Shown here: one piece after another, positions 26,667 to 36,054 of the stretch
How the letters are laid out: every line of letters begins with the position of its first letter
How positions within the stretch are numbered: the stretch's first letter is position 1
NCBI RefSeq assembly: GCF_024137025.1
Contig: NZ_JAMYJR010000035.1
Coordinates: 1-64,000 of the forward strand
Source of the DNA: Paractinoplanes aksuensis
GTDB lineage: Bacteria > Actinomycetota > Actinomycetes > Mycobacteriales > Micromonosporaceae
Direction: 5' to 3'
DNA: 64,000 nucleotides
Position numbers and translations under genes: made by a program
Notes under the pieces: generated by a model
What the model was told of the DNA's origin: nothing
Seen by the model: the letters and a program-made list of their open reading frames with translations, nothing else
Database searches by the model: none

Positions 26667-28851
26667 ATGCCGCAGCAAACACCGCCCGACCCGGCGGCAG
26701 CCCACGGGCTCGACGATCTCGCCACCGGCTTGCGGCGGTTGAAGGCGTGGGCCGGTGATCTCTCGTACGAGACGATCAAGGAAAGGGTCAACGCCGCCGG
26801 GGGCGAGCCGGTGTCGCGGTCGACGGTCGCGTACTGCTTCCAGCCGGGGCGGCGGCGGTTCGACACCGATCTGGTGCTGGCCGTGGTCCGGGTGCTGCAC
26901 CCGGACGAGCAGTACGTGGGGCGGTGGCGCCGGGCCCTGCGGTCGGTCGGGGGCGAGATCGAGGCCGTGTCGCAGGTGCGGGTGCACGACAAGCTGCCGC
27001 AGGACCTGATCGGGTTCACCGGGCGCGACCGCGAGCTCGGTCAGCTGCGCGAGGCCCTGCGGGCGGCCGCCCGCCGCGCCGACACCGTCGTGATCTCGGC
27101 CCTCGAGGGCATGGCCGGGGTGGGCAAGACGCAGCTCGCGATCCACGCCGGGCACCAGCTCCACCAGCAGGAACCGTTCGAGCGAGTGCTGTTCGTCAAC
27201 CTGCGCGGGTTCGATCCGGATCCGGCCCAGCCGCCGGCCGACCCGGCGGCGGTGCTCGACGGGTTCCTGCGGCTACTGGGGATGGCGGGTCCGGTGCCGC
27301 ACGGTCTGGCCGCTCGCACGGCGGCCTATCGGGAAAGGCTTTCCGGCGTACGGGCCCTGGTCGTGCTCGACAACGCCGCCACCGTGGAGCAGGTCGCACC
27401 GTTGTTGCCGGCCACCCCGGGCTGCCTCACCGTGGTCACCAGCCGGCGACGCGTACGCCGCGGCCGCCCTGGCCGGCGCCGATGTGGACACCACGCGGGC
27501 CGACCTGCACGCCCTGCGGCAGGACCACCTGTTGCAGCCGGCCGGCGAGGGGCGTTACACGTTCCACGACCTCGTCCGCGCCTACAGCGCCGTCATGGCC
27601 GCCGACCAGGAACGCCCGGCCGAGCGCCGCACGGCCCTGACCCAGCTCTTCGACCACTACCTGGCCACTGCGGCCGCCGCCATGGACCTGCTCTATTCGG
27701 CCGAGAAGTACCTGCGGCCGCCGGTCGAGCGGGACGGTCACCACGTACCCGAGCTGGCCGGCCCGGACGACGCCCGCACGTGGGTCGACACCGAGCGCCC
27801 GACCCTGATCGCGGTGGCCGCCTTCACCGCGGCCAACGGCTGGGAGTCGCACACGACCCGGATGTCGCGCCTGCTGTTCCGCTACTTCGACGGCGGCCAC
27901 CACACCGACGGCCTGGTCGTCCACGGCCACGCTCTGCAGGCGGCCGTCCGCACCGGGGATCGGGCCGGGCAGGGGCACGCCCTGACCGACCTCGGAGTCA
28001 CCCACATCCACCTCGGCAAGAACGACACGGCCCGGGACTACCTGCACCGCGCGGCCGAACTGTTCGAGCCACTGGACGACGTCACCGGTCTGGCTCGTAC
28101 GCAGAACAACCTGGGCATGGTGGCCGAGGGCGCCGGCGACTTCCCGGCCGCCACCGAGCACTATCAGCGGGCCCGGGTGCTGCACCGGCGGGCCGGCAAC
28201 CGGACCGGCGAGGCCGGGACGCTGCGCAACCTGGGCAATGTGGCCGGCCAGTCGGGCCGCTACGACGCCGCGACCGAGCACTTCACGCAGGCCCTGGCCC
28301 TGACCCGCGAGATCGGCCACCGGGTCGGCCAGGCCGGGGCGCTCAACGGCCTGGGCGAGGTCGAGATGCGCTCGGGCCGGTACGCCGAGGCCGAGGTCCA
28401 TCTCGAACAGTGCCTGGCCCTGTTCCGGGAGCTCGGCAACCGCCTCGGCGAGACCGACACGCTGGAGAGCCTCGGTCGCCTGCACACCCGGCTGGGCCGT
28501 CCGGAGAGGGCCGGCGAGTGCTTCCGGCGGGTGCTGGGCATGAGCCGAACGAGCGGTTACCGCCTGGGCGAGGCGGCCGCGCTGAACGGGCTGGGCGAGT
28601 CGGCCTGCGCGGCCGGCCGCGGCGACGCCGCCATCGAGTTCCACACCGCGGCCGAGGCGGTCGCGGCCGAGGCGGGCACGCTCGACCAGAGCGCCCGGGC
28701 CCACGCCGGTCTCGGCGCCGCTCATCGAGCCCTCGGCGCCCCGGACCGGGCCCGCGAGCACTACGAGCAGGCCCTGACCTCCTATCTCGACCTCGGCATG
28801 CCGGAAGCGGACGAGATCCGGGCCGAACTCGGCCGTCACCCGTCCGGCTGA
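26667..28851 (+). pseudogene. AfsR-type NB-ARC/TPR regulator with internal deletion and frameshift
   Basis: The N-terminal part (from ATG 26667) carries a HTH-like region (LRRLKAWAGDLSYETIKERV), then an NB-ARC ATPase with Walker A GMAGVGKTQLA and Walker B ALVVLDNAATVEQV, reaching LTVVTSRRR at about 27450. The homology then jumps into another frame at DAYAAAALAGADVDTTR and runs through FHDLVRAYSAVMAADQE and about six TPR repeats (LTDLGVTHIHLGKNDTARDY and so on) to 28851. Some 120 residues of the ARC/winged-helix part are missing, and both edges contain CGACGC, so a short-homology deletion is likely. The TPR half could still be made from GTG 27484, but it would lack the switch domain. Confidence 0.8.
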
Positions 28852-28902
28852 CAGGCCTTCGCTGAGCGCCGCTCAGGTCGTAGCCTGCGCGGGGAGGTCG
28901 CG

Positions 28903-29871
28903 ATGTCTGCTGAACCGAGCCAGGTTACGGTCGCCCGCGCCACCTCGGACTGCCGGGACATCGCCGAGTTCCAGGCGCTCATGTCCCGCCGCTATGTCGA
29001 TCACTGCCCGCGGGTGGTGGGTAACCCGCACGACTTCCGGTTCCGGTCCCGGTCGGCCGCGGCCGCCGGGCTCTCCGTCGAGCAGGCCCGCTACCGGGCC
29101 GTCGTGGCCGCCGCCACCGAGCCGTTCGAGACGGTCCTGGTCGTGTCGGTGCTGGCCGGTCAGTTCGATGTGGTCGCCGGGCGGCAGAGCGCCCGCGCCG
29201 GCAGCGGCGACTCCCTGCTGCTGCCGCCCGGGCTGGATCTGAGCATCGTCATGGACCGGTTGGGTCTGCGGGCCGCCCAGATCCCGGTCGAGGCGGTCGG
29301 GCGGGTCGCCGGCCGCAGCGGCGTCGACCCGCCCGACTTCCGATTCGACGCCATGACCCCGGTATCACCGGCCGCCAACCGGCTGTGGACGGCCACCGCC
29401 GGTTATCTCACCGACGTGCTGGCCGCGCCCGGGATCGCGCCGATGATGCTGACCGCCGCGATCGAGGCCGCGGCCACGGCGGCGGTGACGGTCTTCCCCA
29501 ACACCACCATGACCCTGAGTTACGTGGCCGGCGCGGGCCGCGTGGCCCCGGCCGCGGTCCGCCGGGCCGTCGCTTATCTGGAGGCCAACGCGGCCGAGCC
29601 GATCACCGTGGACGACATCGCGGCCGCCGCCGGTCTCGGGGTGCGGGCCCTGCAGACCGGCTTCCGGCGGCACCTCGACGTCACCCCGCTCGGTTACCTG
29701 CGCCGCCACCGGCTCGAACTGGCCCACCGCGACCTGCAGGCGGCCGACGCGTCCGGCGGCGACACGGTGGCCGACATCGCGTTCCGGTGGGGCTTCCCCA
29801 ACCTGGGCCGCTTCGCCGGCTACTACCGCGCCGCCTTCGGGCGGCCACCGAGCCAGACCTTGCGTACGTGA
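28903..29871 (+). CDS. AraC-family regulator
   Basis: This 322-residue protein has an N-terminal ligand domain like the AraC-binding-like group (FRFRSRSAAAAGLSVEQARY, then GDSLLLPPGLDLSIV) and a C-terminal AraC DNA-binding domain with two helix-turn-helix units: ITVDDIAAAAGLGVRALQTG and TVADIAFRWGFPNLGRFAGY. The PSQTLR ending is canonical. GGGGAGG precedes the ATG. It stands alone; no target is evident nearby. Confidence 0.92.
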   Translation: MSAEPSQVTVARATSDCRDIAEFQALMSRRYVDHCPRVVGNPHDFRFRSRSAAAAGLSVEQARYRAVVAAATEPFETVLVVSVLAGQFDVVAGRQSARAGSGDSLLLPPGLDLSIVMDRLGLRAAQIPVEAVGRVAGRSGVDPPDFRFDAMTPVSPAANRLWTATAGYLTDVLAAPGIAPMMLTAAIEAAATAAVTVFPNTTMTLSYVAGAGRVAPAAVRRAVAYLEANAAEPITVDDIAAAAGLGVRALQTGFRRHLDVTPLGYLRRHRLELAHRDLQAADASGGDTVADIAFRWGFPNLGRFAGYYRAAFGRPPSQTLRT

Positions 29872-29872
29872 G

Positions 29873-31513
29873 TCAGCGGTTCGGGCGCTCCCGTCGCACC
29901 GTGGGCCGGCGGCCGCGGATGGTGGCCCGCGACAGCGCCTTGATGACCCGGTCGGCCGCCGAGTCGGGCACCTCGACCAGCGAGAACCGGTCGGTGATCT
30001 GGATGGCGCCGACGTCGCGGGCGGGCAGGCCGGACTCGCCGGCGATCGCGCCCACCAGGTCTTGCGGGCGCAGCCCGGCCCGGCGGCCGATACCCACGAA
30101 CAGGCGGGTCACTCCCGAGTCGGTGGGCCGTTGCCGGGTCTCCTTGTCGCGGCGGGCCGGCGCGGGCGACGGGATCTCGGCCTCGTCGACGTCGCCCCCG
30201 GCCGCCTCGTGCAGCAGCTTGACCGCGGCCAGGGCGACAGTCTCGATGTCGTGGTCGTCGGTCAGCGAGTCGATCACCACGCGGAACCGCTCGAGGTCGT
30301 CGTCCTCGAGGGCGTTCTGCAACGTCGCGCGGGTCAGTTCGAGCCGGCGCGCCCGCAGGTCGGTCACCGTGGGCAGCCGCTCGATCGGGATGCGGCGGCC
30401 GATCAGGCGCTCGATGGCCTTGAGCATGCGCTGCTCACGGGGCTCGGCCAGGGTGATCGCGACGCCCTCGCGCCCGGCCCGGCCGACCCGGCCGATCCGG
30501 TGCACGTACGCCTCGGGGGCCGACGGCACGTTGAAGTTGATCACGTGGGTGAGCTGCTCGACGTCGAGCCCACGGGCGGCGACGTCCGTGGCCACCAGCA
30601 GCTCCGTGCTGCCGCCGCGCAGCCGGCCCATCACCCGGTCGCGCTGGTCCTGGCTCATGCCGCCGTGCAGCGCCTCGGCCCGGTAGCCCCGGCCGTTGAG
30701 CGCCTCGGTGACCGAGTCGACCTCCTCGCGCGTACGGCAGAAGACGATCGCCGCCGTCGGCGCCTCGACATCGAGGATGCGGCCGAGCGCGGCCGCCTTG
30801 TACGGGCGGCCCACGACGTACGCACTCTGGCGGACCAACGGCATCTCGCCGGGCGCGACGTCCTCGCGGGCCATCTGGATGCGCACCGGTTCGCGCAGAT
30901 GACGCCGGGCGATGGCGTCGATCCGGGGTGGCATGGTGGCCGAGAACAGCACGGTCTGGCGCTCGGCCGGGGTCTCGGCCAGGATCGCCTCGATGTCCTC
31001 GGCGAAGCCCATGTCGAGCATCTCGTCGGCCTCGTCGAGCACGACCGTGCGCACGTCGCTGAGATCGAGGGTGCCGCGGCTGATGTGGTCGAGCACGCGG
31101 CCCGGGGTGCCCACGACGACCTGCACGCCGCGCGACAACGCCTGCAGCTGCCGCCCGATCGGCTGCCCGCCGTAGACCGGCAGCACCCGCACGTTCAGCT
31201 CACGCCCGTAGCGGTGCACGGCCTGCGAGACCTGCTCGGCCAGCTCGCGCGTCGGCACCAGGGCCAGCGCCTGCGGGCCCGCCGTCCGCTCGGCGGTCAG
31301 CGCCTGCAGGATGGGCAGGGCGAACGCCGCGGTCTTGCCGGTGCCGGTGGCCGCCTGGCCCACCAGGTCGTGCCCGGCCAGCACCGGGGGGATCGCCTCG
31401 CGTTGAATCGGGGTGGGTTCTTCATAGCCGAGGCTCAGGAGCGCGCGCAGCAGCTCCGGTCGAAGCCCCAATCCCGCGAAGCCAGCCTCGGACTCGACCA
31501 GGTCTTCGTCCAT
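29873..31513 (-). CDS. deaD: DEAD-box RNA helicase with DbpA-type RNA-binding domain
   Basis: The 546-residue protein has all core helicase motifs in order: Q motif (LGYEEPTPIQ), AATGTGKT, PTRELAEQ, TPGR, VLDEADEML, SAT, then ATDVAARGLD and HRIGRVGRAGREG. The last 80 residues form a DbpA-like RNA-binding domain (TRLFVGIGRRAGLRPQDLVG). It should unwind structured RNA in ribosome assembly or at low temperature. The ATG at 31513 was chosen because it aligns with the family start; upstream codons run toward the divergent gene 62 bases away. The symbol is by family similarity. Confidence 0.92.
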   Translation of the reverse strand: MDEDLVESEAGFAGLGLRPELLRALLSLGYEEPTPIQREAIPPVLAGHDLVGQAATGTGKTAAFALPILQALTAERTAGPQALALVPTRELAEQVSQAVHRYGRELNVRVLPVYGGQPIGRQLQALSRGVQVVVGTPGRVLDHISRGTLDLSDVRTVVLDEADEMLDMGFAEDIEAILAETPAERQTVLFSATMPPRIDAIARRHLREPVRIQMAREDVAPGEMPLVRQSAYVVGRPYKAAALGRILDVEAPTAAIVFCRTREEVDSVTEALNGRGYRAEALHGGMSQDQRDRVMGRLRGGSTELLVATDVAARGLDVEQLTHVINFNVPSAPEAYVHRIGRVGRAGREGVAITLAEPREQRMLKAIERLIGRRIPIERLPTVTDLRARRLELTRATLQNALEDDDLERFRVVIDSLTDDHDIETVALAAVKLLHEAAGGDVDEAEIPSPAPARRDKETRQRPTDSGVTRLFVGIGRRAGLRPQDLVGAIAGESGLPARDVGAIQITDRFSLVEVPDSAADRVIKALSRATIRGRRPTVRRERPNR

Positions 31514-31575
31514 GCCGACAAGGATACGAGCCGGGATCTTCCGGGATTCCGGGCCCCGTGCCATACTGCGCCGCC

Positions 31576-32637
31576 ATGGGCGTTCATCGATTTCTCGTGG
31601 TGGCGGCACTGCTGCTCGGAGGCGGGGCCGGGCTGGGCGCGGGGGCCGCTCCCGAGGGGCCGACGCTGAACCTGAGCGGGCCCGATCAGGTCGTCATCGG
31701 GCAGACCGCGGTGTTCACCGTGCAGGCCGGGGGCGCGGCGGATCCGCTCGGCGTCTCGGTGGCGCTGACACTGCCTGCCGGGATCACGTATGTCTCCGGG
31801 GCGCCGGGCGCGGTGAACACGGTCGACGGCGGGCGTAACTCCGGGCCGTGCGCCGTCGACGGCCAGGTGGTCACTTGCAGCGTGGACCACCCTGAGGACG
31901 GGTTGCTCAGCTGGACGGCGACGGTGCGGGTCGCGGCGGACGTCGTTCCGGGCGAGCCGCTGTCGCTGGTCGCGGCGAGCGGGGAGATCAACCGGAAGCT
32001 GGCCACGGTGCCGGTGCGGGGCGCCGACTTCGCGGTCAGCGTGGAGGACGGGCCGACCGGGGTGCTCGAGGCGGGGAAGCCGATCACCTACACGGTGGTC
32101 GTGCGCAACCTCGGGCCGGACGCGGGGGTGCCGTTCACGCTGCATGAATGGTTCGACGGGGGCTGGTACATCGGCGGCGGAGTCGAGCAGGAGGGGGTGG
32201 AGTGTTTCAGCGATCCCGGCGAGATGGCCTGCGAGGTCGACCGGTCGCTGCCGGCGGGCGGCGAGATACGGCTCGAGCACGTGCTGCCGACGCGGGCCGA
32301 CGCGGGCACGGTCGGGCGGCGCGGGTTGATCGGGCTTCAGGTGCGCGACCAGCCCTTGCCCGTCGACCCGGGCAACAACGAACTCACCTTCCCGATCCAG
32401 TTCGCGGTCGCGCCGACCACGCCACCGGCTTCTTCGCCGACCTCATCACCGACCGCTTCGCCGACGCCAAGTTCGTCGCCGTCGCCGACTGCCACCGCGA
32501 CGCCGGCGCCCGGCGGGGCCGGTGGCGGCCTCCCGATCACCGGCCCCGGCGCCGGACCGATCGCCCTGGTGGGAGCCGTGCTTCTGCTGGCGGGCGTCGC
32601 CGCCCTACGATTCGGCCGACGTCGCGCGCCGCGCTGA
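31576..32637 (+). CDS. Secreted DUF11-type protein with LPITG sorting signal
   Basis: The 353-residue protein has a signal peptide (FLVVAALLLGGGAGLGAGAA), two beta-sandwich domains of the DUF11 kind (FTVQAGGAADPLGVSVALTL; ITYTVVVRNLGPDAGVPFTL), a Pro/Ser/Thr-rich linker (PTSSPTASPTPSSSPSPTAT), then LPITG, a hydrophobic helix and RRRAPR. LPITG plus helix plus basic tail is a sortase signal, so the protein should be linked to the cell wall. The linker would carry it through the wall. Its ligand is unknown. Confidence 0.88.
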   Translation: MGVHRFLVVAALLLGGGAGLGAGAAPEGPTLNLSGPDQVVIGQTAVFTVQAGGAADPLGVSVALTLPAGITYVSGAPGAVNTVDGGRNSGPCAVDGQVVTCSVDHPEDGLLSWTATVRVAADVVPGEPLSLVAASGEINRKLATVPVRGADFAVSVEDGPTGVLEAGKPITYTVVVRNLGPDAGVPFTLHEWFDGGWYIGGGVEQEGVECFSDPGEMACEVDRSLPAGGEIRLEHVLPTRADAGTVGRRGLIGLQVRDQPLPVDPGNNELTFPIQFAVAPTTPPASSPTSSPTASPTPSSSPSPTATATPAPGGAGGGLPITGPGAGPIALVGAVLLLAGVAALRFGRRRAPR

Positions 32638-32717
32638 TCCACCGGCCTGAACATTGACCAGCCGCTCGGCGCGCTCATCAAACGCTCAGCGCGGTCACCA
32701 ATCGCTCAGCGCGTGCG

Positions 32718-32771
32718 TTGACATTGAGATTTGTCGATGTTCTTATTCAGGGATCGCTTGTTAACGTTCAC
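32718..32771 (+). promoter_or_regulatory. Promoter with LacI-type GTTAACGTTCAC site
   Basis: TTGACA (32718-32723), a 17-base spacer and TCTTAT (32741-32746) make a good housekeeping-type promoter for the GH30-GH43 operon. GTTAACGTTCAC at 32760-32771 differs by one base from the perfect palindrome GTTAACGTTAAC used by some actinobacterial LacI repressors of pentose and galactan genes, and it sits just downstream of the -10. Three CGCTCAGCGCG-like repeats lie upstream between 32660 and 32715. Confidence 0.55.
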
Positions 32772-32786
32772 CTCCGAGGAGGGCCC

Positions 32787-34226
32787 ATGGTCACCAGGAG
32801 AGTTCTTCTCGGTGGGGCCGCGGCCACGGCGGCCGGGCTGGCGCTGGACGACGACGCCACCATCGCGATCCGGCCCGCCGCCGACTTCGGCGCCTGGCAG
32901 GGCTGGGGCACATCGCTGGCCTGGTGGGCCACCGTCTTCGGCGCGCGCGACGACTTCGCCGACCTGTTCTTCACCGACCGCACGGTCACCTACAACGGCA
33001 CCGCGCTGCCCGGTCTCGGCCTGACCATCGCCCGCTACAACCTGGGCGCGTGCAGCCGCAACACGGTCGAGGGCAGCGCCATGGTGGCCTCGCCCAACAT
33101 CCCGTCGTTCAAGCAGATCGAGGGCTTCTGGCAGGACTGGCGCAATCCCGACCCCACCTCGTCGGCCTGGAACTGGAACGCCGACGCCGTCCAACGGGCC
33201 GCCTTGACCAAGGCCGTGCAGCGCGGTGCGATCACCGAACTGTTCGCCAACTCGCCGATGTGGTGGATGTGCCTCAACCACAACCCGTCCGGCGCGGCCG
33301 GGGGCGGGAACAACCTGCAGTCCTGGAACTACGCCCAGCACGCCCGGCACCTGGCCGTGGTCGCCCGGCGGGCCCGGGACAGCTGGGGCGTGCGGTTCCG
33401 GACGGTCGACCCGTTCAACGAGCCGTCCTCGGCCTGGTGGACGGCGACCGGCACGCAGGAGGGCTGCCACATCGACGCCGGGATCCAGCGCACGGTGCTG
33501 GCCCACCTGCGCACCGAGCTCGACGCGCAGGGGCTGACCGACGTCGCGCTCTCGGCCTCCGACGAGACCAGCTACGACCTGGCCCGAGCGACCTGGAACA
33601 GCTTCGACGCGGCCACCCGGGCGCTGGTCCGGCAGGTCAACGTCCACGGCTACCAGGGCGGCGGTGGGCGGCGCGATCTGCTGTACGACGACGTGCGTAC
33701 GGCCGGGAAGGTCTTGTGGAACTCGGAGACGGGTGACGGTGACGGCACCGGGCTCACCATGGCCAAGAATCTCTGCCTCGACTGGACGTGGCTGCACCCC
33801 ACGGCCTGGGTCTACTGGCAGGTGATGGATCCGACGGCCGGGTGGGGTGTCATACGGTACGACGGTAATACACGGACTCCCGGGCCCGTCGAACCCAAGT
33901 TCTGGGTGCTGGCTCAGTTCACGCGGCACATCCGGCCCGGCATGCGCATCCTGAACACGGGCAACGGCAGTGCGGCCGCCGCGTACGACGCGAATGCCCG
34001 GCGACTGGTGATCGTGGCCGTCAACAGCGGCGCGGCCCAGACGCTCACCTTTGATCTTTCGGCCTTCGGCACGGTCGGCGGCGGTGTGGCCCGCTGGACG
34101 ACGGTGCCCGGCGGCAGTGACCGCTATGTCCGGCGTACCGACCTCGCCCTCAACGGCAAATCGGTCGCCGTCCCCTTCCCGGCCGCGTCGGTCCAGACCA
34201 TCGAGATCTCCGGAGTGAACGCATGA
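32787..34226 (+). CDS. GH30-type endo-beta-1,6-galactanase
   Basis: The 479-residue protein begins MVTRRVLLGGAAATAAGLAL, which looks like a twin-arginine-type signal. The clan GH-A barrel follows: FGAWQGWGTSLAWWATVFG, then YNLGACSRNTVEG, the acid/base in TVDPFNEPSS, and the nucleophile in LWNSETGDG. A short C-terminal beta-sandwich closes the protein. The closest known group is endo-beta-1,6-galactanase, which cuts arabinogalactan side chains. GAGGAGG precedes ATG 32787. It is coupled by ATGA overlap to a GH43-CBM42 gene, in line with arabinogalactan use. Confidence 0.85.
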   Translation: MVTRRVLLGGAAATAAGLALDDDATIAIRPAADFGAWQGWGTSLAWWATVFGARDDFADLFFTDRTVTYNGTALPGLGLTIARYNLGACSRNTVEGSAMVASPNIPSFKQIEGFWQDWRNPDPTSSAWNWNADAVQRAALTKAVQRGAITELFANSPMWWMCLNHNPSGAAGGGNNLQSWNYAQHARHLAVVARRARDSWGVRFRTVDPFNEPSSAWWTATGTQEGCHIDAGIQRTVLAHLRTELDAQGLTDVALSASDETSYDLARATWNSFDAATRALVRQVNVHGYQGGGGRRDLLYDDVRTAGKVLWNSETGDGDGTGLTMAKNLCLDWTWLHPTAWVYWQVMDPTAGWGVIRYDGNTRTPGPVEPKFWVLAQFTRHIRPGMRILNTGNGSAAAAYDANARRLVIVAVNSGAAQTLTFDLSAFGTVGGGVARWTTVPGGSDRYVRRTDLALNGKSVAVPFPAASVQTIEISGVNA

Positions 34227-35632
34227 AGCCGGTCCGCGTCCTCGCCCTCCTGCTGATCGCGTCGTGGGCGGTCCCCTCCCCCGCCGTCGCGGCCGGGCCC
34301 TACGCCGGCTATCTGATGGCCCACTTCACCGGCGAATCGTCGAACGGTCAGCAGATCTATGTCGCCCACAGCACGGACGGGCTGCGCTGGACCGACCTCA
34401 ACAACGGCAGCCCCGTCCTGCGCACGACGGTCGGCACCCGAGGCGTCCGCGATCCCGCGCTCGTGCGGTCACCGGCCGGGGACCGCTACTGGATGATCGC
34501 GACCGACCTGTGCATCGGCTGCGGCCAGGACTGGGGCACGGCGATCGGCAACGGCAGCCGCAACCTGGTCGTCTGGACGTCCACCGACCTGGTCACGTGG
34601 TCGGCGCCGTGGCTGCTCGACGTGGCCGGCGCCATCCCCGACGGCCGCAACGCGTGGGCGCCGGAGGCCGTGTGGAATCCGGCCACCAACGACTACGTCC
34701 TGTACTGGGCGACGAACGTGCCGCTCAACGGCGTGACCAAGCACCGCATCTACGCCGCGCGCACCGCCGATTTCCGCAGCATCACCACGCCGCAGCCGTA
34801 CATCACCCGCCCCGGCAGCCAGGAGATCATCGACACCCAGATCGTCGAGGTGCCGACCGGCCCCTACCGCTACGTGCGCGCCTCGGGCGACGGCCAGATC
34901 ACCCTCGAGGGCAGCAACAGCATTCTGGGTACGTGGACCACGCTGGGCAACCTGGCCGGCATCGGGCTCACCGGGGCCCAGGTCGAGGGCCCGATGTGGA
35001 TGCCGTTCAACGACCGGGCGGAGTGGGCGCTCTACCTCGACCAGTACTCCTCGGGCCGCGGCTACCTGCCGGTGCTGACGACGAACCCGGCGAGCCCCGG
35101 CAGCTTCCGGATCCCCGCCACCGGCTCGTACGACCTGGGTGGCCTGCGCAAACGGCACGGCTCGGTGCTACCTCTGACGGCGGCCGAGCAGACCCGGGTG
35201 CTGGCCCGCTGGTCCGGGACAGCGTCCAACCGGCTGCAGTCCTACAACTTCCAGGACAGGTACGTCCGGCACGTCAACCACGACGTCCGGATCGACGCCA
35301 ACGTCAGCCCCGCCCAGGACGCCCAGTTCCGCCTGGTGCCCGGCCTGGCCGGCGGAACCGGCACGGTGTCGTTCGAGTCGGTCAACTACCCGGGCGAATA
35401 CCTGCGCCACTACGGCTTCGACTTCCAGCTGGCCGCCCCCGACGGCACGGCCGCCTTCGCCGGCGACGCCACGTTCCGCCGGGTGGCCGGCCTGGCCGAC
35501 AGCTCGTGGAGCTCCTTCCAGTCGTACAACTACCCCGACCGCTACCTGCGCCACAGCAACTACCTGCTGCGCCTCGACCCCATCACCGACACCACCGCCC
35601 GCGCCGACGCCACTTTCCGCGTGACCAACTGA
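34223..35632 (+). CDS. Secreted GH43-like enzyme with CBM42 (AbfB) domain
   Basis: The 469-residue protein has a signal peptide (LALLLIASWAVPSPAVA), a five-blade propeller resembling GH43 (VRDPALVRSPAGDRYWMIAT with the base Asp, NAWAPEAVWN, and VEGPMWMPF with the acid Glu), and a C-terminal AbfB/CBM42 domain made of repeats such as LQSYNFQDRYVRHVNHDVRI and FQSYNYPDRYLRHSN. CBM42 binds arabinose side chains. With the GH30 gene it should trim arabinogalactan or arabinan. The exact activity (arabinofuranosidase or galactanase) cannot be fixed. Confidence 0.85.
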   Translation: MKPVRVLALLLIASWAVPSPAVAAGPYAGYLMAHFTGESSNGQQIYVAHSTDGLRWTDLNNGSPVLRTTVGTRGVRDPALVRSPAGDRYWMIATDLCIGCGQDWGTAIGNGSRNLVVWTSTDLVTWSAPWLLDVAGAIPDGRNAWAPEAVWNPATNDYVLYWATNVPLNGVTKHRIYAARTADFRSITTPQPYITRPGSQEIIDTQIVEVPTGPYRYVRASGDGQITLEGSNSILGTWTTLGNLAGIGLTGAQVEGPMWMPFNDRAEWALYLDQYSSGRGYLPVLTTNPASPGSFRIPATGSYDLGGLRKRHGSVLPLTAAEQTRVLARWSGTASNRLQSYNFQDRYVRHVNHDVRIDANVSPAQDAQFRLVPGLAGGTGTVSFESVNYPGEYLRHYGFDFQLAAPDGTAAFAGDATFRRVAGLADSSWSSFQSYNYPDRYLRHSNYLLRLDPITDTTARADATFRVTN

Positions 35633-35656
35633 CTCAAGCCCCCGGGCCGGCGGCCG

Positions 35657-35809
35657 ATGGAGGGGACCGTGCAGCTCTCCGACCAGCTCACCAGCCTGAT
35701 GGGCGGCGCGACGACCGGGTTGCTGAGCCCGGCCCGGTCGATGGACACCCACGCCCGGGCCGCCTGCGACCTCCCCGCCATCGGCGTCAAGCCGCCGGCC
35801 GCCCAATAG
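35657..35809 (+). other. Short open frame of 50 codons, possible remnant
   Basis: An ATG at 35657 opens a 50-residue frame with VQLSDQLTSLMGGATTGLLS and ARAACDLPAIGVKPPAAQ. It has no clear ribosome site and I do not recognise it. It could be the end of a lost gene. Between 35633 and the chimeric gene at 36055 I see nothing else except a weak hairpin at 35822-35843. Confidence 0.25.
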
Positions 35810-35821
35810 ACGGACCGGTGC

Positions 35822-35843
35822 CGGCTCTCCGGACCGGGAGCCG
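35822..35843. terminator. Weak hairpin after the GH43 gene
   Basis: CGGCTCTC and GGGAGCCG pair with a six-base loop, one wobble pair included. There is no U-tract. It lies about 190 bases past the GH43 stop, so it is only a possible terminator. Confidence 0.3.
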
Positions 35844-36054
35844 CGCGGGTTCAAGCGCGACCACTTACGCACGTCGCGCGGACGGGGTGAGCGTCCTGGA
35901 CGCGCCGGCGGCCAGCTCGCCCCGTCCGCGCCCTCGGCGTGAGCGACGGTCTGAACCCACCACCCCGCCACGACGTCCGGCCCTTGACTTTCGGGGTGAT
36001 CGGCGGATGTCGGGGCTGTTGATTGATGCGAGTGGCCCCCCTAGATTTCGGGGT

